Source: Struthio camelus
Taxonomy: Eukaryota; Chordata; Aves; Struthioniformes; Struthionidae
Assembly: GCF_040807025.1 (NCBI RefSeq)
Contig: NC_090951.1
Span: 1,674,001-1,738,000, forward strand
Reading direction: 5' to 3'
Length of the DNA stretch: 64,000 bases
Part shown: positions 1 to 51,978 of the stretch, one piece after another
Numbering within the stretch: the stretch's first letter is position 1
Layout: each line of letters starts with the position of its first letter
Notes under the pieces: model-generated
Told to the model about the DNA's origin: nothing
What the model saw: only the letters and a program-made list of their open reading frames with translations
The model's database searches: none
Program-made: the position numbers and the translations under genes

Positions 1-552
1 CGCAGCTGGCTCCGGCGTGCACGGCACCCGGCCGGGCCCCTCTGCTCCGGCTGCGGGCGCCGCGCGGGGCCTTTTCTCCGTAGCACCGTGGGGGGCGCGA
101 GGGCCCCCCAGAAAGCACCGAAGGACGGGGAGGCGCCGGCCGCGGCTGAGCTCGGCGCGGGGCGAGGGACGCCCGGCCGCAGGGCTGCCGGCGGGCAAGA
201 CGCAGCTTCAGCCCCCGCCAGGGCGCTGCCGAGCCCTGCTCCCGCGGGCGCCCCGGGGCGCCCCAGCTTGGGTGGCCCCGGCCGTTGCGCGCTGCCGGGC
301 TCCTGTTTCAGGCAGGAAAACAAAAAACAAAAAAGGGAAGGGGGGAAAAAAAAAACCAAAAAAAAAAAAAATCAAAAAGCAGCAGGACGGTTGATGGACG
401 CCGGGGAGCGCTCGGCCCAGCCGGACGCGGGGCCCGGTGGCGGGACGCGCTCCCGCCGGCCACCCCAGCCGCTCGGCGCCCGCCCGGCGGGGCCCTGCCG
501 GCGCTGCCCGAGTGGTGGCCGGCCGCCCCGGCGCCACCAGCCCTCCCCGCGC
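1..552 (-). other. HAS3: HAS3 3' flank, probably 3'UTR
   Basis: Sequence downstream of the HAS3 stop. No AATAAA or ATTAAA is visible on the minus strand here, so the 3'UTR probably continues past the window edge. It holds a homopolymer-rich patch at about 318-372 (A/G-rich on the plus strand, T/C-rich in the transcript). No other gene is supported. Confidence 0.5.
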
Positions 553-1476
553 TCACACCTCGGCGAAGGCCAGCCCGCACTGCTCCTGCCGCTTGCCGCA
601 GCGCCGGGCCACGATGGCCAGGTAGAGCGTGAGCAGGGCCACCCAGTAGCAGGCGTAGAGGATGGCGCCCGAGACGAGGAAGGCCACCTCGGTCTCGCTG
701 AAGAGGTCCTGGCTGTAGGCGGTGTAGGCCAGCCCCCCCAGCAGCACGGCCACCCACACCGACACCGGCAGCAGCCCCACAAAGTTGACCACGATGGTCC
801 GGCGCCCCGACGTGCCCCAGCCCGACTTGTTGATGGTGGCAATGGCGAACATCTTGGCGGGCAGCAGGCTGGACATGTAGAGCAGGGCGTAGAGGGACAT
901 GAAGATCATCTCGGCGTTGCCCCGGAGGAAGCAGGCGTACGTGGCCTTGATGATGCCCACCAGCTGCACCGTCAGGAGGAAGAGGAGGATGTTCCAGATG
1001 CGCCCGCGGTAGAAGAGCTGGATCACAGTGGCGATGAGGAAGAAGGGGAAGAAGCCGGTCACCACGGACTCGTAGGTCATCCAGAGGTGGTGCTTGTGGA
1101 ACCACAGGGCGTTGTAGAGCCACTCGCGGAAGTAGGACTTGCTCCAGCGGGTCTGCTGGTTGAGCCAGCGCAGGTAGCGGGTGGGCGTCTCCGTCAGGCA
1201 CTTGGAGCGGGCCGTGTACTTGGTCTGGTAGCCCAGGCTGAGGACGCGGTTCGTCAGGTGCCGGTCGTCCCCGAAGCTGCACTTGCTGCCCAGGAAGGTC
1301 TGGTGGTACCAGTCCTCGAGGAAGTGCTGCAGGAGGGCGTTGCGGTACATGCCCAGGGGCCCGCTGATGCACTGCACGCACCCGAAGTAGGACTGGCAGG
1401 CGCGCTCCACGTTGAAGGCCATCCAGTAGCGCACGCTGCTCAGGAAGGAGATCCACGAGTCGTACTTGTTCAGGAT
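553..1476 (-). CDS. HAS3: HAS3 terminal coding exon (residues 242-548)
   Basis: Begins [11 protein letters not shown] after the acceptor CCCGGCAG and runs to a TGA at 553-555. It contains GDDRHLTNR, the QQTRW motif and the cluster of C-terminal membrane helices (for example a stretch around [16 protein letters not shown]). Confidence 0.96.
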   Translation of the reverse strand: MLNKYDSWISFLSSVRYWMAFNVERACQSYFGCVQCISGPLGMYRNALLQHFLEDWYHQTFLGSKCSFGDDRHLTNRVLSLGYQTKYTARSKCLTETPTRYLRWLNQQTRWSKSYFREWLYNALWFHKHHLWMTYESVVTGFFPFFLIATVIQLFYRGRIWNILLFLLTVQLVGIIKATYACFLRGNAEMIFMSLYALLYMSSLLPAKMFAIATINKSGWGTSGRRTIVVNFVGLLPVSVWVAVLLGGLAYTAYSQDLFSETEVAFLVSGAILYACYWVALLTLYLAIVARRCGKRQEQCGLAFAEV

Positions 1477-2602
1477 CTGCCGGGGTGGGGAGAGAGGCCG
1501 TGAGAGCCAGCAGCGCCGGGGCGGCCACCCGGGCCCCCGGCCGCGGCCCTACCTGGACGTCGCCGCCGACGCCGCCGACGCGGGGGTCGGCCTCCAGGAT
1601 GCGGAGCATCTCGGCGGTGCAGGCGGGGTCCAGCACCGTGTCTGAGTCACACACCTGGGAGCAGGGAGAGGGAAGGTCGGGGCCCCGCCGCGCCGCCCAC
1701 GCGCGCGCCCGCCAGACGGCCCAGCCCGCAGCCGGGCAAGCCCGAGCCGCGGCCGGCGAGCCGCAGCGGCGCCCCGCAGCCCGGCGAGCGGCAAGGAGCG
1801 GAGCCCGGGCGGCTCACGGAGGGGCAACCCCGGCACGCGGGGCTGGAGCCGGCGGGGGGACGGTGAGTACGGGCGGGCTCTGCTCCTCCCCACCCAGCCC
1901 GTTCCCCCACGGCACGACGCTCGGGTGTCCCACGTCCGCCCCCAACCCGGCGCCCGTCCCCGCCGCGGCCCGCGCATCCACCTGGACGTAGTCGACGGAG
2001 TCGCCCAGCGCCCGGAAGGCCGTGTACATCACCTCGCGCTTCCCGCCCCACTTCTGCAGGATGCAGGAGTAGGTGGTGCCGCGCACCAGCGCCTGGACGC
2101 GGGCCAGCCCGGCCCGCAGCCCGGCCTCCGTCTCGCCCTCGCCTTGCGCGTGGAAGTTGCTCCTCCAGACGTAGCTGCCGGCCCGCTCGGAGCCCATGAC
2201 CTCGTGGAAGATGTCCAGCATGTAGGTGTCGTCGGGGCCGTTGCCGTCCACCACCATCACCACTTTGAGGCCGGGGAAGGCGATGCGCTTGACGGAGCGC
2301 AGGCACTTCTTCAGGTAGTCGGGGTCCTCCTGGTAGGCGGCGATGCAGAGGGCCACGGAGCGGCCCGGGCGGGCCGGCCGCCCCGCGCCCCGCATGCGCC
2401 GGTGCTCCAGGAAGGCGAAGAGGCTCTGGATGAAGAGATGCAGCGCCAGGATGGCGCCGTACAGCCCGAAGGAGAGGTAGTGCTTCTCCGTGTGGATGAA
2501 CTGGTAGCCGGTGACGTAGGCGGCCAGGATGCCCCCCAGCACGGCCAGGGCGAAGAGGCTGGTGCCCACCACGCGCAGGGCGGTGGAGAGGCTCGCTGGC
2601 AT
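553..2602 (-). CDS. HAS3: HAS3, hyaluronan synthase 3 (three coding exons)
   Basis: Family-2 glycosyltransferase of the plasma membrane that polymerises UDP-GlcNAc and UDP-GlcA into hyaluronan and extrudes it. Coding exons are 1982-2602, 1553-1654 and 553-1476 (transcript order), joined in phase 0, giving 548 aa against 553 aa for human HAS3. Visible marks: two N-terminal membrane segments (about residues 12-65), VVDGNG in the nucleotide-binding region, VCDSDT around residues 208-213, [12 protein letters not shown] at 310-313, QQTRW at 348-352, then several C-terminal membrane segments and the tail SLAFAEV-like end (here GLAFAEV). These are the catalytic motifs of vertebrate HAS enzymes, and the text matches HAS3 better than HAS1 or HAS2 as I recall them. 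The ATG follows directly after a splice acceptor, so the 5'UTR lies in a separate exon. Downstream neighbour of TANGO6, as in mammals. The frame is intact throughout. Confidence 0.97.
1553..1654 (-). CDS. HAS3: HAS3 coding exon 2 (residues 208-241)
   Basis: A 102-bp exon of exactly 34 codons from [10 protein letters not shown] to GGVGGDVQ, with acceptor CTCCCAG and donor GTAGGG. It carries the DSD-type acidic motif of the glycosyltransferase. Confidence 0.95.
1982..2602 (-). CDS. HAS3: HAS3 coding exon 1 (residues 1-207)
   Basis: Starts at the ATG (CAT at 2600-2602) immediately after the acceptor CGCCCAG, and ends VDYVQ before the donor GTGGATG. It encodes the two N-terminal transmembrane segments and the first half of the catalytic domain, including CIAAYQEDP and VVDGNG. 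Confidence 0.95.
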
Positions 2603-2938
2603 CTGGGCGAGAGCGGGCGCAGTCAGGGCACCCCAGCCCGTCCTGCCCCGGTGGAGCTCAGCTCGGCTCCGGGGCTGAGCGGGGACCCGGCCGGGGCAGA
2701 CGCGGCGCCCGGGAGCCCCGGCTGCACTTCCCCCCCCCCCCCTACCGCGACCCCCCGCGGGACCGGGACCCGCTGCAGCGGGACCGCGACGCGGGCGGCA
2801 GCGCGGGCACCGGGCGCTGCGGAGCCCCCGGGCCGGCCAGGAGCCGCGGGCAGGGGGCGCCCGGCGGGTCCCGGGGCCGCCGCCGCCTCCCCGGTGCCTC
2901 CGACCCCCCCCGCCCGGTGCCGGCTCTGGGCGCCGCCG

Positions 2939-3016
2939 GGGGACGGGGACGGGGACGGGGACGGGGACGGGGACGGGGACGGGGACGGGGACGGGGACGG
3001 GGACGGGGACGGGGAC
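2939..3016. repeat. (GGGGAC)13 hexanucleotide repeat in HAS3 intron 1
   Basis: Thirteen perfect tandem copies of GGGGAC (78 bp) on the plus strand. The array overlaps the first bases of HAS3 intron 1 and runs into the splice donor. In the HAS3 transcript it reads (GUCCCC)n; the G-rich strand is the transcription template and could fold into G-quadruplexes. Confidence 0.97.
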
Positions 3017-3020
3017 TCAC

Positions 3021-3078
3021 CGTGGAGGAGCCGGTGGTGCCGCTCGCCCCGGCCGCCGCCGCCGCCGCCGCTGTGCGC
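3021..3078 (-). other. HAS3: Predicted HAS3 5' non-coding exon
   Basis: The HAS3 ATG sits directly after an acceptor, so a leader exon is needed. A strong donor (GTGAGT, 3015-3020) lies 417 bp upstream of it and just downstream of a TATA box. The expected start, 25-30 bp after the TATA, is near 3075, making a leader exon of about 55 bp rich in GGC triplets. The exact 5' end is inferred. Confidence 0.65.
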
Positions 3079-3100
3079 CCGGCCCGGCCCGCGCGGCCGC

Positions 3101-3106
3101 TTTATA
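3101..3106 (-). promoter_or_regulatory. HAS3: HAS3 TATA box
   Basis: The minus strand reads GCGGTATAAAGCGG, with TATAAA at 3101-3106. It lies about 80 bp upstream of the GTGAGT donor that closes the predicted leader exon, so spacing fits a TATA-driven start near 3075. Surroundings are extremely GC-rich, as in a CpG-island promoter. Confidence 0.65.
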
Positions 3107-3146
3107 CCGCGGCGGAGCCGGCACCGCCCGCAGCCCGCGGGGGCCC

Positions 3147-3420
3147 CGCCCGGCACCGGCACCGGCACCGGCACCCCCAGCACCTCCGGCACCGCCACCG
3201 CCACCGCCACCGCCTCCCCCGGCTCCGACACCTCCCTCGGCCCCGGCACCGCTCGCGGGGCCCCACCCGGCACCGGCACCCCCGGCACCGGCCCCACCTC
3301 CCTCGGCACCGGCACCGGCCCCGGGCCCACCGGCACCGGCCCCCCGGCGCCACCCGGGCCCCAGCACCGGCCCCGGCCCCGCTTCCCCGGGCACCGGCCC
3401 CGGCACCAGCCCGGCTGGCG
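3147..3420. repeat. Imperfect GGCACC/CCGGCA-rich low-complexity tract
   Basis: Upstream of the HAS3 TATA box the plus strand is dominated by degenerate repeats of GGCACC, CACCGC and CCCGGCACC. Long open frames across it come only from the lack of stop codons in GC-rich sequence. Confidence 0.7.
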
Positions 3421-4648
3421 GGGCCCCACCCGGCCGCGGCGGCGGCTCCCCGGTGCCCCCTGCCGCCGCGCCGCCCGCTGCCCCCCGGCCCGGGGACACG
3501 CGTGGGGACAGGCGGGAGCGGGGCAGCCGGGGCACGGGCACCGGCGGCGGCACCTCCGCCCCCGGCCGTGCGCAGCCCGGCGCCCCGGGAGCCGCAGCCT
3601 CCCCGTTCTGGGCTCCCGTCCAGCGCCCCGGGCTGGAGGCAGCGGCACGCGGAGCCGGCAGCCCCCGGCCCCCCGGCCCGGCCCGCCGCGGAGGCGCGAA
3701 GCCGGCTGGGCAGCGCCTCGGCGCGGGGACGCGGGGGGCACGCGGGGTCCCCTGCACCGCCGTCCCCAGCCCACACCGCCGTCCCCAGCCCGCCGCCCCG
3801 CCGGGAAGCCGCGCAGCCCCTTACCTTTCGGCGCGGACCCCTCGCCCGCCGCCGTCCTGCGGCTCGCTGCGGAAACCCTTCCCGAGGTATAAATAAAATT
3901 TCCTCCTCCTCCAGCACAGAAATCTCCTTGTTCGCCGAGGCAGGTTTACAGCCAGGAGGCCAGAAAACACCATTAAAAGGGACTTTTCATTGAAAAAACC
4001 TTCCCCCGGCGGCTGGCTCCAGGGCCGGGCAGGCAGAGCCCGGCCGGCAGCATCGGCGAGCGGAGCCGGCACCGGGGCCGGCGGCCGCGCGGGGGGGAGC
4101 CGCAGCCGCCGCCGCAAGGACACTGCGCTGCCGGCGCGCGCGGCGCGGCGCAGCGGGGCCCTGCGTGGACGGAGCCGCGCGCGACACTGCCGCCTGCCCC
4201 GGGCGCCCGCGGAGACCCTCGGTGCTGGGCGGGGGGGGGGGCTCAGCCCCCCGCCGGCGCGTTCGCCACGGCGGGACCCCGCGCTCGGCCCCTCGCGTTG
4301 GCGGTGACCCGGCAGCGGGACCTGGGCTGCGAGACGCCGGGTCGGTTCCCTCCGGCCCCCGGGGAAACGCAGCCGGCTCGGGCGAAAAGGGCCCCGGCGG
4401 GAGGACGGCGCAGCTCGCCGAGCCGGCAGCACCCGGGCGCGGGGCGTCTCTGCGGGGGGACGCGGCGGCAAGGCCACCTCTCGCTCCCATCCTGCAGCGC
4501 GGGGATGGCGCTGGCCCCGGCGCGCTCCTCTCCTGCGCCCAAGGGCTGATGCCGGGATTCCCCCGCAGAAAGCAGCAGCTCCGGCGAGAGCGGCCGGAGG
4601 CCACGGGCAGGGGCTGGCCGGGGGCCCCACGCGGCCCCCAAGAAGGCG
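3421..4648. other. HAS3 upstream / TANGO6 downstream intergenic region
   Basis: GC-rich and CpG-rich, with no supported gene. One patch at about 3885-4005 is clearly less GC-rich and contains TATAAATAAAAT on the plus strand and TTTTAATGG-type sequence on the minus strand. It could be a proximal regulatory element of HAS3, but this is inference only. Confidence 0.45.
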
Positions 4649-4667
4649 ACACACACACACACACACA
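4649..4667. repeat. (CA)n microsatellite just past the TANGO6 poly(A) signal
   Basis: A short (AC)n run on the plus strand reads (GT)n in the TANGO6 transcript direction. It lies about 30-45 nt beyond the ATTAAA, where a GT-rich downstream cleavage element is expected, so it may serve 3' end formation. Confidence 0.7.
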
Positions 4668-4674
4668 TGCGCCC

Positions 4675-4860
4675 CCATGGGGAAGTTTTCCTTTTTAATC
4701 CGGCCTTGGCCGTGCAAGCGGAGCCCGGCGCTGCCCGGCGGCCGGCTCCCGGGCTGCCGCGGTGCCGCCGGCGGCCAGCATGGCCCCAGCGCGGCCCAGA
4801 GGCACTGCCGAGCGGCCCGGCAGGCCGCGAGCGGGCGTCCGCGGGGTCGCCGCCGTCCCG
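4675..4860 (-). other. TANGO6: TANGO6 3'UTR (predicted)
   Basis: Region between the TAG stop at 4861-4863 and the cleavage site expected after the ATTAAA at 4694-4699. GC-rich, with no further features seen. Confidence 0.55.
4694..4699 (-). terminator. TANGO6: TANGO6 poly(A) signal (ATTAAA)
   Basis: Minus-strand ATTAAA about 160 nt after the TANGO6 stop codon, followed by a GT-rich run at 4649-4667. Together they predict cleavage near 4675 and a 3'UTR of roughly 185 nt. Confidence 0.6.
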
Positions 4861-48225
<43,365 letters not shown>

Positions 48226-48232
<7 letters not shown>

Positions 48233-48569
48233 CTTGGGCAGGCGAGGGAGGGAGGGAGGGCGGGCGGCCGCGGGGAGGAGCCAGGCCGCCCCGCCGCCAT
48301 CTTGGAGAGGCGCCGCCATCTTGGGAGGGGCACCGACCAGGGAGGGAGTGTGGCCGCGTCGCCGCCATCTTGAGAGGGGCACTTCCCCGGGGAGGGGCGT
48401 GGCCGTGTCGCCGCCATCTTAGGAGGCTGCCGCCCACAGAAGGAGGGCGGCCGAGCTCGCCGCCATCTTGGGGGTCCGTGGAGAGGGGAGGAGCTCCGCC
48501 GAGCCCTCCGCCATCTTGGGAGGGTCGGGCCCGCCCCTGGCGCCTTGAGGGGACGTGCGGCGCCATCTT
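48226..48569 (-). promoter_or_regulatory. TANGO6: Array of eight YY1/TISU-type elements at the TANGO6 promoter and start codon
   Basis: Eight same-orientation copies of the minus-strand motif AAGATGGCGGC (plus strand GCCGCCATCTT or close variants) lie at 48226-48235, 48293-48303, 48312-48322, 48361-48371, 48410-48420, 48459-48469, about 48506-48516 and 48560-48569. Several are spaced about 49 bp, implying tandem duplication. The motif is the YY1 consensus and, as CAAGATGGCGGC, also the TISU element that couples transcription start and translation start in genes with very short leaders. The copy nearest the gene contains the TANGO6 ATG. The copy at 48312-48322 has an ATG (48319) in frame with TANGO6, adding 29 residues if used. 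Confidence 0.85.
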
Positions 48570-49764
48570 GGGCCGCGGCCTGAGTGGCTGCCCCGCACCC
48601 TCCGGGGCCATGGCTGCTCACTCACTGCTCCTTCCCACGGCCTGGGGCGCTCTCAGAGACTACCGGGGATGGGGCTCAGGCGAGCTGTGCGTGCCACCCT
48701 CTGCCTCCGTGTGAGGGCAGGCCGCCCCCGGCCTCCATCCATCCGGCCGGCACAGGGGCCTCCTGCCCCACTGCTGGCAGCAGCCTCTCGCCCACCACGG
48801 GTTTGGGGTTTGCCTTTCCCGCAGCCGGGTGCGCCTGGGCCATGGCCATCCCCGAGCAGCCTCGCCAGGCCCGGCCTACCCGTCGGGGTGGCTAAAGGAC
48901 AGGCTTGCCCTGGCGGGGTGTCCCTAATGCCACTGGTCCAGGTGTCAACAGCATCAACCGTGCCAACAAGTCAGGTCTTTCAGGAAAAAGCCCTACCAGC
49001 ATTTCTTCCTGCAGACGGCAAGGAATAACCCGCCCGCACTGACTGGAGCGGTTGCTACCAAATCTCAGCGGCGGGTGGCAGCAGCTCGGGCTGCGACGCC
49101 TGGGGAGACACAGCCACCCGGGACACGGGGCTCTTCCACAGCAAGGTTCGTCCAGCCGTGAGGCTCCGGCTTGTATCCAGCAAAAATCAGCGACTTTGGG
49201 AAAGGAGAAGCCAGCAGTTGCGTCAGTGAAAGGACAGCCCCAACACCTAGCAGTGTCGCAGTCAGCACATGGGGGAGGCGTGCAAGCTGGGGAGTTACAG
49301 CCTGCTGCTCGTGCCATGGCCAGACACTAACTTGGGGATGAACAGATGATGTGGGAATTGCAAAGCATGTAAATTAGCAGCTCGCGTGTCTAGCGCTGTC
49401 ACCGGGATGTTTACAAACCTTTGGCCTACCTCCTAGGCTGCTGCATGTCAAAAAGCACGCAGACACTGTGGGCCGTATTATTTGGGGTTTGCATTTCCTT
49501 ACAAGGCAGGGCTGCTAAAGGGAGGTCAGCGCGGTTACTGGGGTTGGGCAAACATCGGTGAGCTGTCTCTTACTCACAGCCTTGCCTGCTGCTGCTTCCC
49601 CTGTGTGGGTCAGCGGGGCAGGGCATGGTGCCAGTCACTGAGCACACAGGGCGCAGCCACCATGATAAGACACCACACTGCAAGCCCTGTTCTCATGGGC
49701 TCGCCTGAAAGGCCTCGGGAGCAAGCTAAAACCATGCCCCAGCTATTTGCTCCATCCAGGTCTC
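48570..49764. other. TANGO6 upstream intergenic sequence
   Basis: Between the YY1/TISU array and the CR1 element. GC content falls off gradually. No supported gene on either strand. Confidence 0.5.
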
Positions 49765-50450
49765 TCAGAATCACAGAACGGCCGAGGTTGGAAGGGACCT
49801 CTGGAGACCATCTAGTCCACCGCCCCTGCTCAAGCAGCGTCACCTAGAATATGTTGCATGGGGTCATGTCCAGGCAGCTTTTGAATATCTCCAGAGACAG
49901 AGACTCCACAACCTCTCTGGACAACCTGTTCCAGTGCTCAGTCACCCTCACAGTCAAGAAGCTTCTCCTCATATTCAGATGGAACTTCCTGTGTTTCAGT
50001 TTGTGCCCATTGCCTCTCGTCCTATCGCTGGGCACCACGGAGAAGAGTCTGGCCCCGTCCTCTTGACACCCTCTCTTCAGGTACTTCTACACATTGATCA
50101 GATCCCCCCTCAGTCTTCTCTTCTCCAGGCTGAACAGGCCCAGCTCCCTCAGCCTTTCCTCATAGGAGAGATGCTCCAGTCCCCTCATCATCTGTGTAGC
50201 CCTCCACTGGACTCTCTCCAGTAGTGCCATGTCTCTCTTGTACTGGGGAGCCCGGAATTGGACACAGTACTCCAGATGTGGCCTCCCCAGGGCTGAGTAG
50301 AGGGGCAGGATCACCTCCCCCGACCTGCTGGCAACACTCTTCCTAATGCATACACCCCAGGATCCCATTGGCCTTCTTGGCCACAAGGACACAATGCTGG
50401 CTCATGGTCAACTTGTTGTCTGCCAGGACTCCCAGGTCTCCTCGCGCTCC
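49765..50450 (-). mobile_element. CR1 LINE, 5'-truncated 3' fragment
   Basis: Chicken repeat 1 non-LTR retrotransposon in minus orientation. The plus strand starts with the reverse complement of the CR1 3' end (AATCACAGAACGGCCGAGG, TTGGAAGGGACC), whose TTCTGTGATTCT corresponds to the octamer-like CR1 terminus. In the element's sense, pieces of the reverse transcriptase C-terminus are readable: [70 protein letters not shown]. These pieces fall in more than one frame, so the copy is dead. It is about 0.69 kb of a 4.5-kb element, typical of bird genomes. The 5' boundary near 50450 is approximate. Confidence 0.94.
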
Positions 50451-50744
50451 CTGGTGATGAGAGCGTGTGCGCTCTGGCCATTGCTCTGTTGCCCTTCCAC
50501 CCACCTGCTTAGCATCAGCGCTGGGCTGGCTGGGCCCTTTTCTGCTCATCTTGCAGGGCACGGTGTGCAGGAAGCATTGGAGCAGGATCAATATAAAGAC
50601 CAGGGGCTGCAGAAAAGCATTTGGCTTCTGCACTTCAACGGCTGCTGTGGCTGAAACCATTCTGAGGAATCCCTCTCTGCAGGCCAGAGGATGGACACAG
50701 GTGGTGAAACTAGCAGAGCTACGCACGCAAAGAAAAGGGCTTTT
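50451..50744. other. CDH1 downstream flank
   Basis: Unique sequence between the CR1 and the predicted CDH1 cleavage site. No feature seen. Confidence 0.45.
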
Positions 50745-51765
50745 GGTTTTCTTAAAACAATTTATTCTTTCAATTTTATATAAAAACAGATGATCAAATT
50801 AACACTAGACCATTGCTGGTCTCCTAATCTGCATCAAACCCTTTTCCCATAATAAAAAGTACAAAATATGATGACAGCTAAACACACAGTTTAGAATTGA
50901 AGTAAAGCCCTTGGATTTTGGAAAGCGCCTTTCATCAGCCGCACAACAATTACATTCCACGACACAGAAGGAAATAATATCGTAATCTGGTATACAGAAA
51001 AATAGAAATCTGCCTGTAACTCCCATATCAAATATAATTCTCTATCATGCATCCCGTTAACGAGAATGGCACATCATTAGGCTGTATATTACGAATCACC
51101 TCTCCCCGCTGGGGCACACGCACGAGCAGTTTCACACAAAGGCACAGCGTCCAGCTGCACGGAGACCTTCACATTTCCCTGGCGCTCGCTCCGGTGGGCC
51201 GAGCATGGCAGGTCGCCAGCGCGGCGGCAATTTCGGGACCTGAAATGGGGGCTGGGAGCCCCACGGGGCAGGAGGGCTGGGGCAGCCCATGGGCCGACCG
51301 CTGCGGTGCGAGGGAAATGCGTAAAATGACGTGGAGAACAAGTTTCTGCGCGTGAACGTGTGGGGTGAAGCTGCGTCTTCTATGTCCAAGCCGGGAAGAC
51401 GCCGGGCTGGTGTCAGGGCAGGTCCCAAAGCAAAGCCTGGCGCAACCGTGATTTTGTGTTGGCCCAGTGAGGTCAAGCGCATCCCCCAACCGGTGCTGCT
51501 GGAGACCCTGGGCCACCACGGGGACCACTGTGACGGGAGGCAGCGCCTGGAAGCAGCCAGGTCCCCCTCCAGCCCTGCTAACCCGCCACCCTGAGCTTTC
51601 CCTGCGCTGAAGGAAGGGGACGCAGACGACAAGTCCGAGGGGTGTCCGAGGGAATTTCGGCCGCCCACCCCGCAGCCGGGGCAGGGCAGGCGCGCCAGCC
51701 TGAGTCCGAGGGGCTGAAATGACGTGAGCTGCGGCTGTGGCCCGGCCCGGGGGCGGCGGGGGGCT
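50745..51765 (-). other. CDH1: CDH1 3'UTR (predicted)
   Basis: About 1 kb between the CDH1 TAG and the AATAAA. The distal third (about 50761-51120) is AT-rich, the proximal part GC-rich. Confidence 0.6.
50761..50766 (-). terminator. CDH1: CDH1 poly(A) signal (AATAAA)
   Basis: Minus-strand AATAAA about 1.0 kb after the CDH1 stop; the first canonical signal that fits. It is followed by a T-rich stretch (TTGTTTTAAG) suited to downstream elements. Cleavage is expected near 50745. Confidence 0.65.
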
Positions 51766-51978
51766 CTAGTCGTCCTCCTCGCCGCCGCCGTAGAGGTCCG
51801 CCAGCTTCTTGAAGCGGTTGCCCCAGTCGTGGAGGTAGTCGTAGTCCTGGTCGCGGTCGGAGGCGGAGGAGTGGAGGGAGCTGAGCGAGGTGGCCTCCGA
51901 GCCGCTGCCCTCGTAGTCGAACACCAGCAGCGAGTCGTAGGGGGGGGCCGTGGGGTCCGTGTCGGCCGCCTTCAGGTT
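51766..51978 (-). CDS. CDH1: CDH1 exon 16 (residues 808-877, stop)
   Basis: [39 protein letters not shown] (beta-catenin binding) and [18 protein letters not shown] at 51766-51768. Identical to CDH3 exon 16 at every base I compared. Confidence 0.97.
   Translation of the reverse strand, partial: NLKAADTDPTAPPYDSLLVFDYEGSGSEATSLSSLHSSASDRDQDYDYLHDWGNRFKKLADLYGGGEEDD

Noticed and set aside
318-372. A-rich tract as a poly(A) tail of a processed pseudogene or retroposon
   Set aside because: The tract is interrupted by G-runs and has no recognisable element or target-site duplication beside it.
88-1503. Long plus-strand open frame antisense to HAS3
   Set aside because: It mirrors the HAS3 coding exon and intron sequence; GC-rich exons lack stop codons on the opposite strand. 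Composition is low-complexity and no family is recognised.
3889-3900. Plus-strand TATAAATAAAAT as promoter of a divergent gene
   Set aside because: No plausible coding sequence or splice structure downstream on the plus strand. Kept only as part of an AT-richer patch.
50451-50744. Extension of the CR1 up to the CDH1 poly(A) site
   Set aside because: Recognisable CR1 reverse-transcriptase text stops near 50450; sequence beyond it is not identifiable as CR1.
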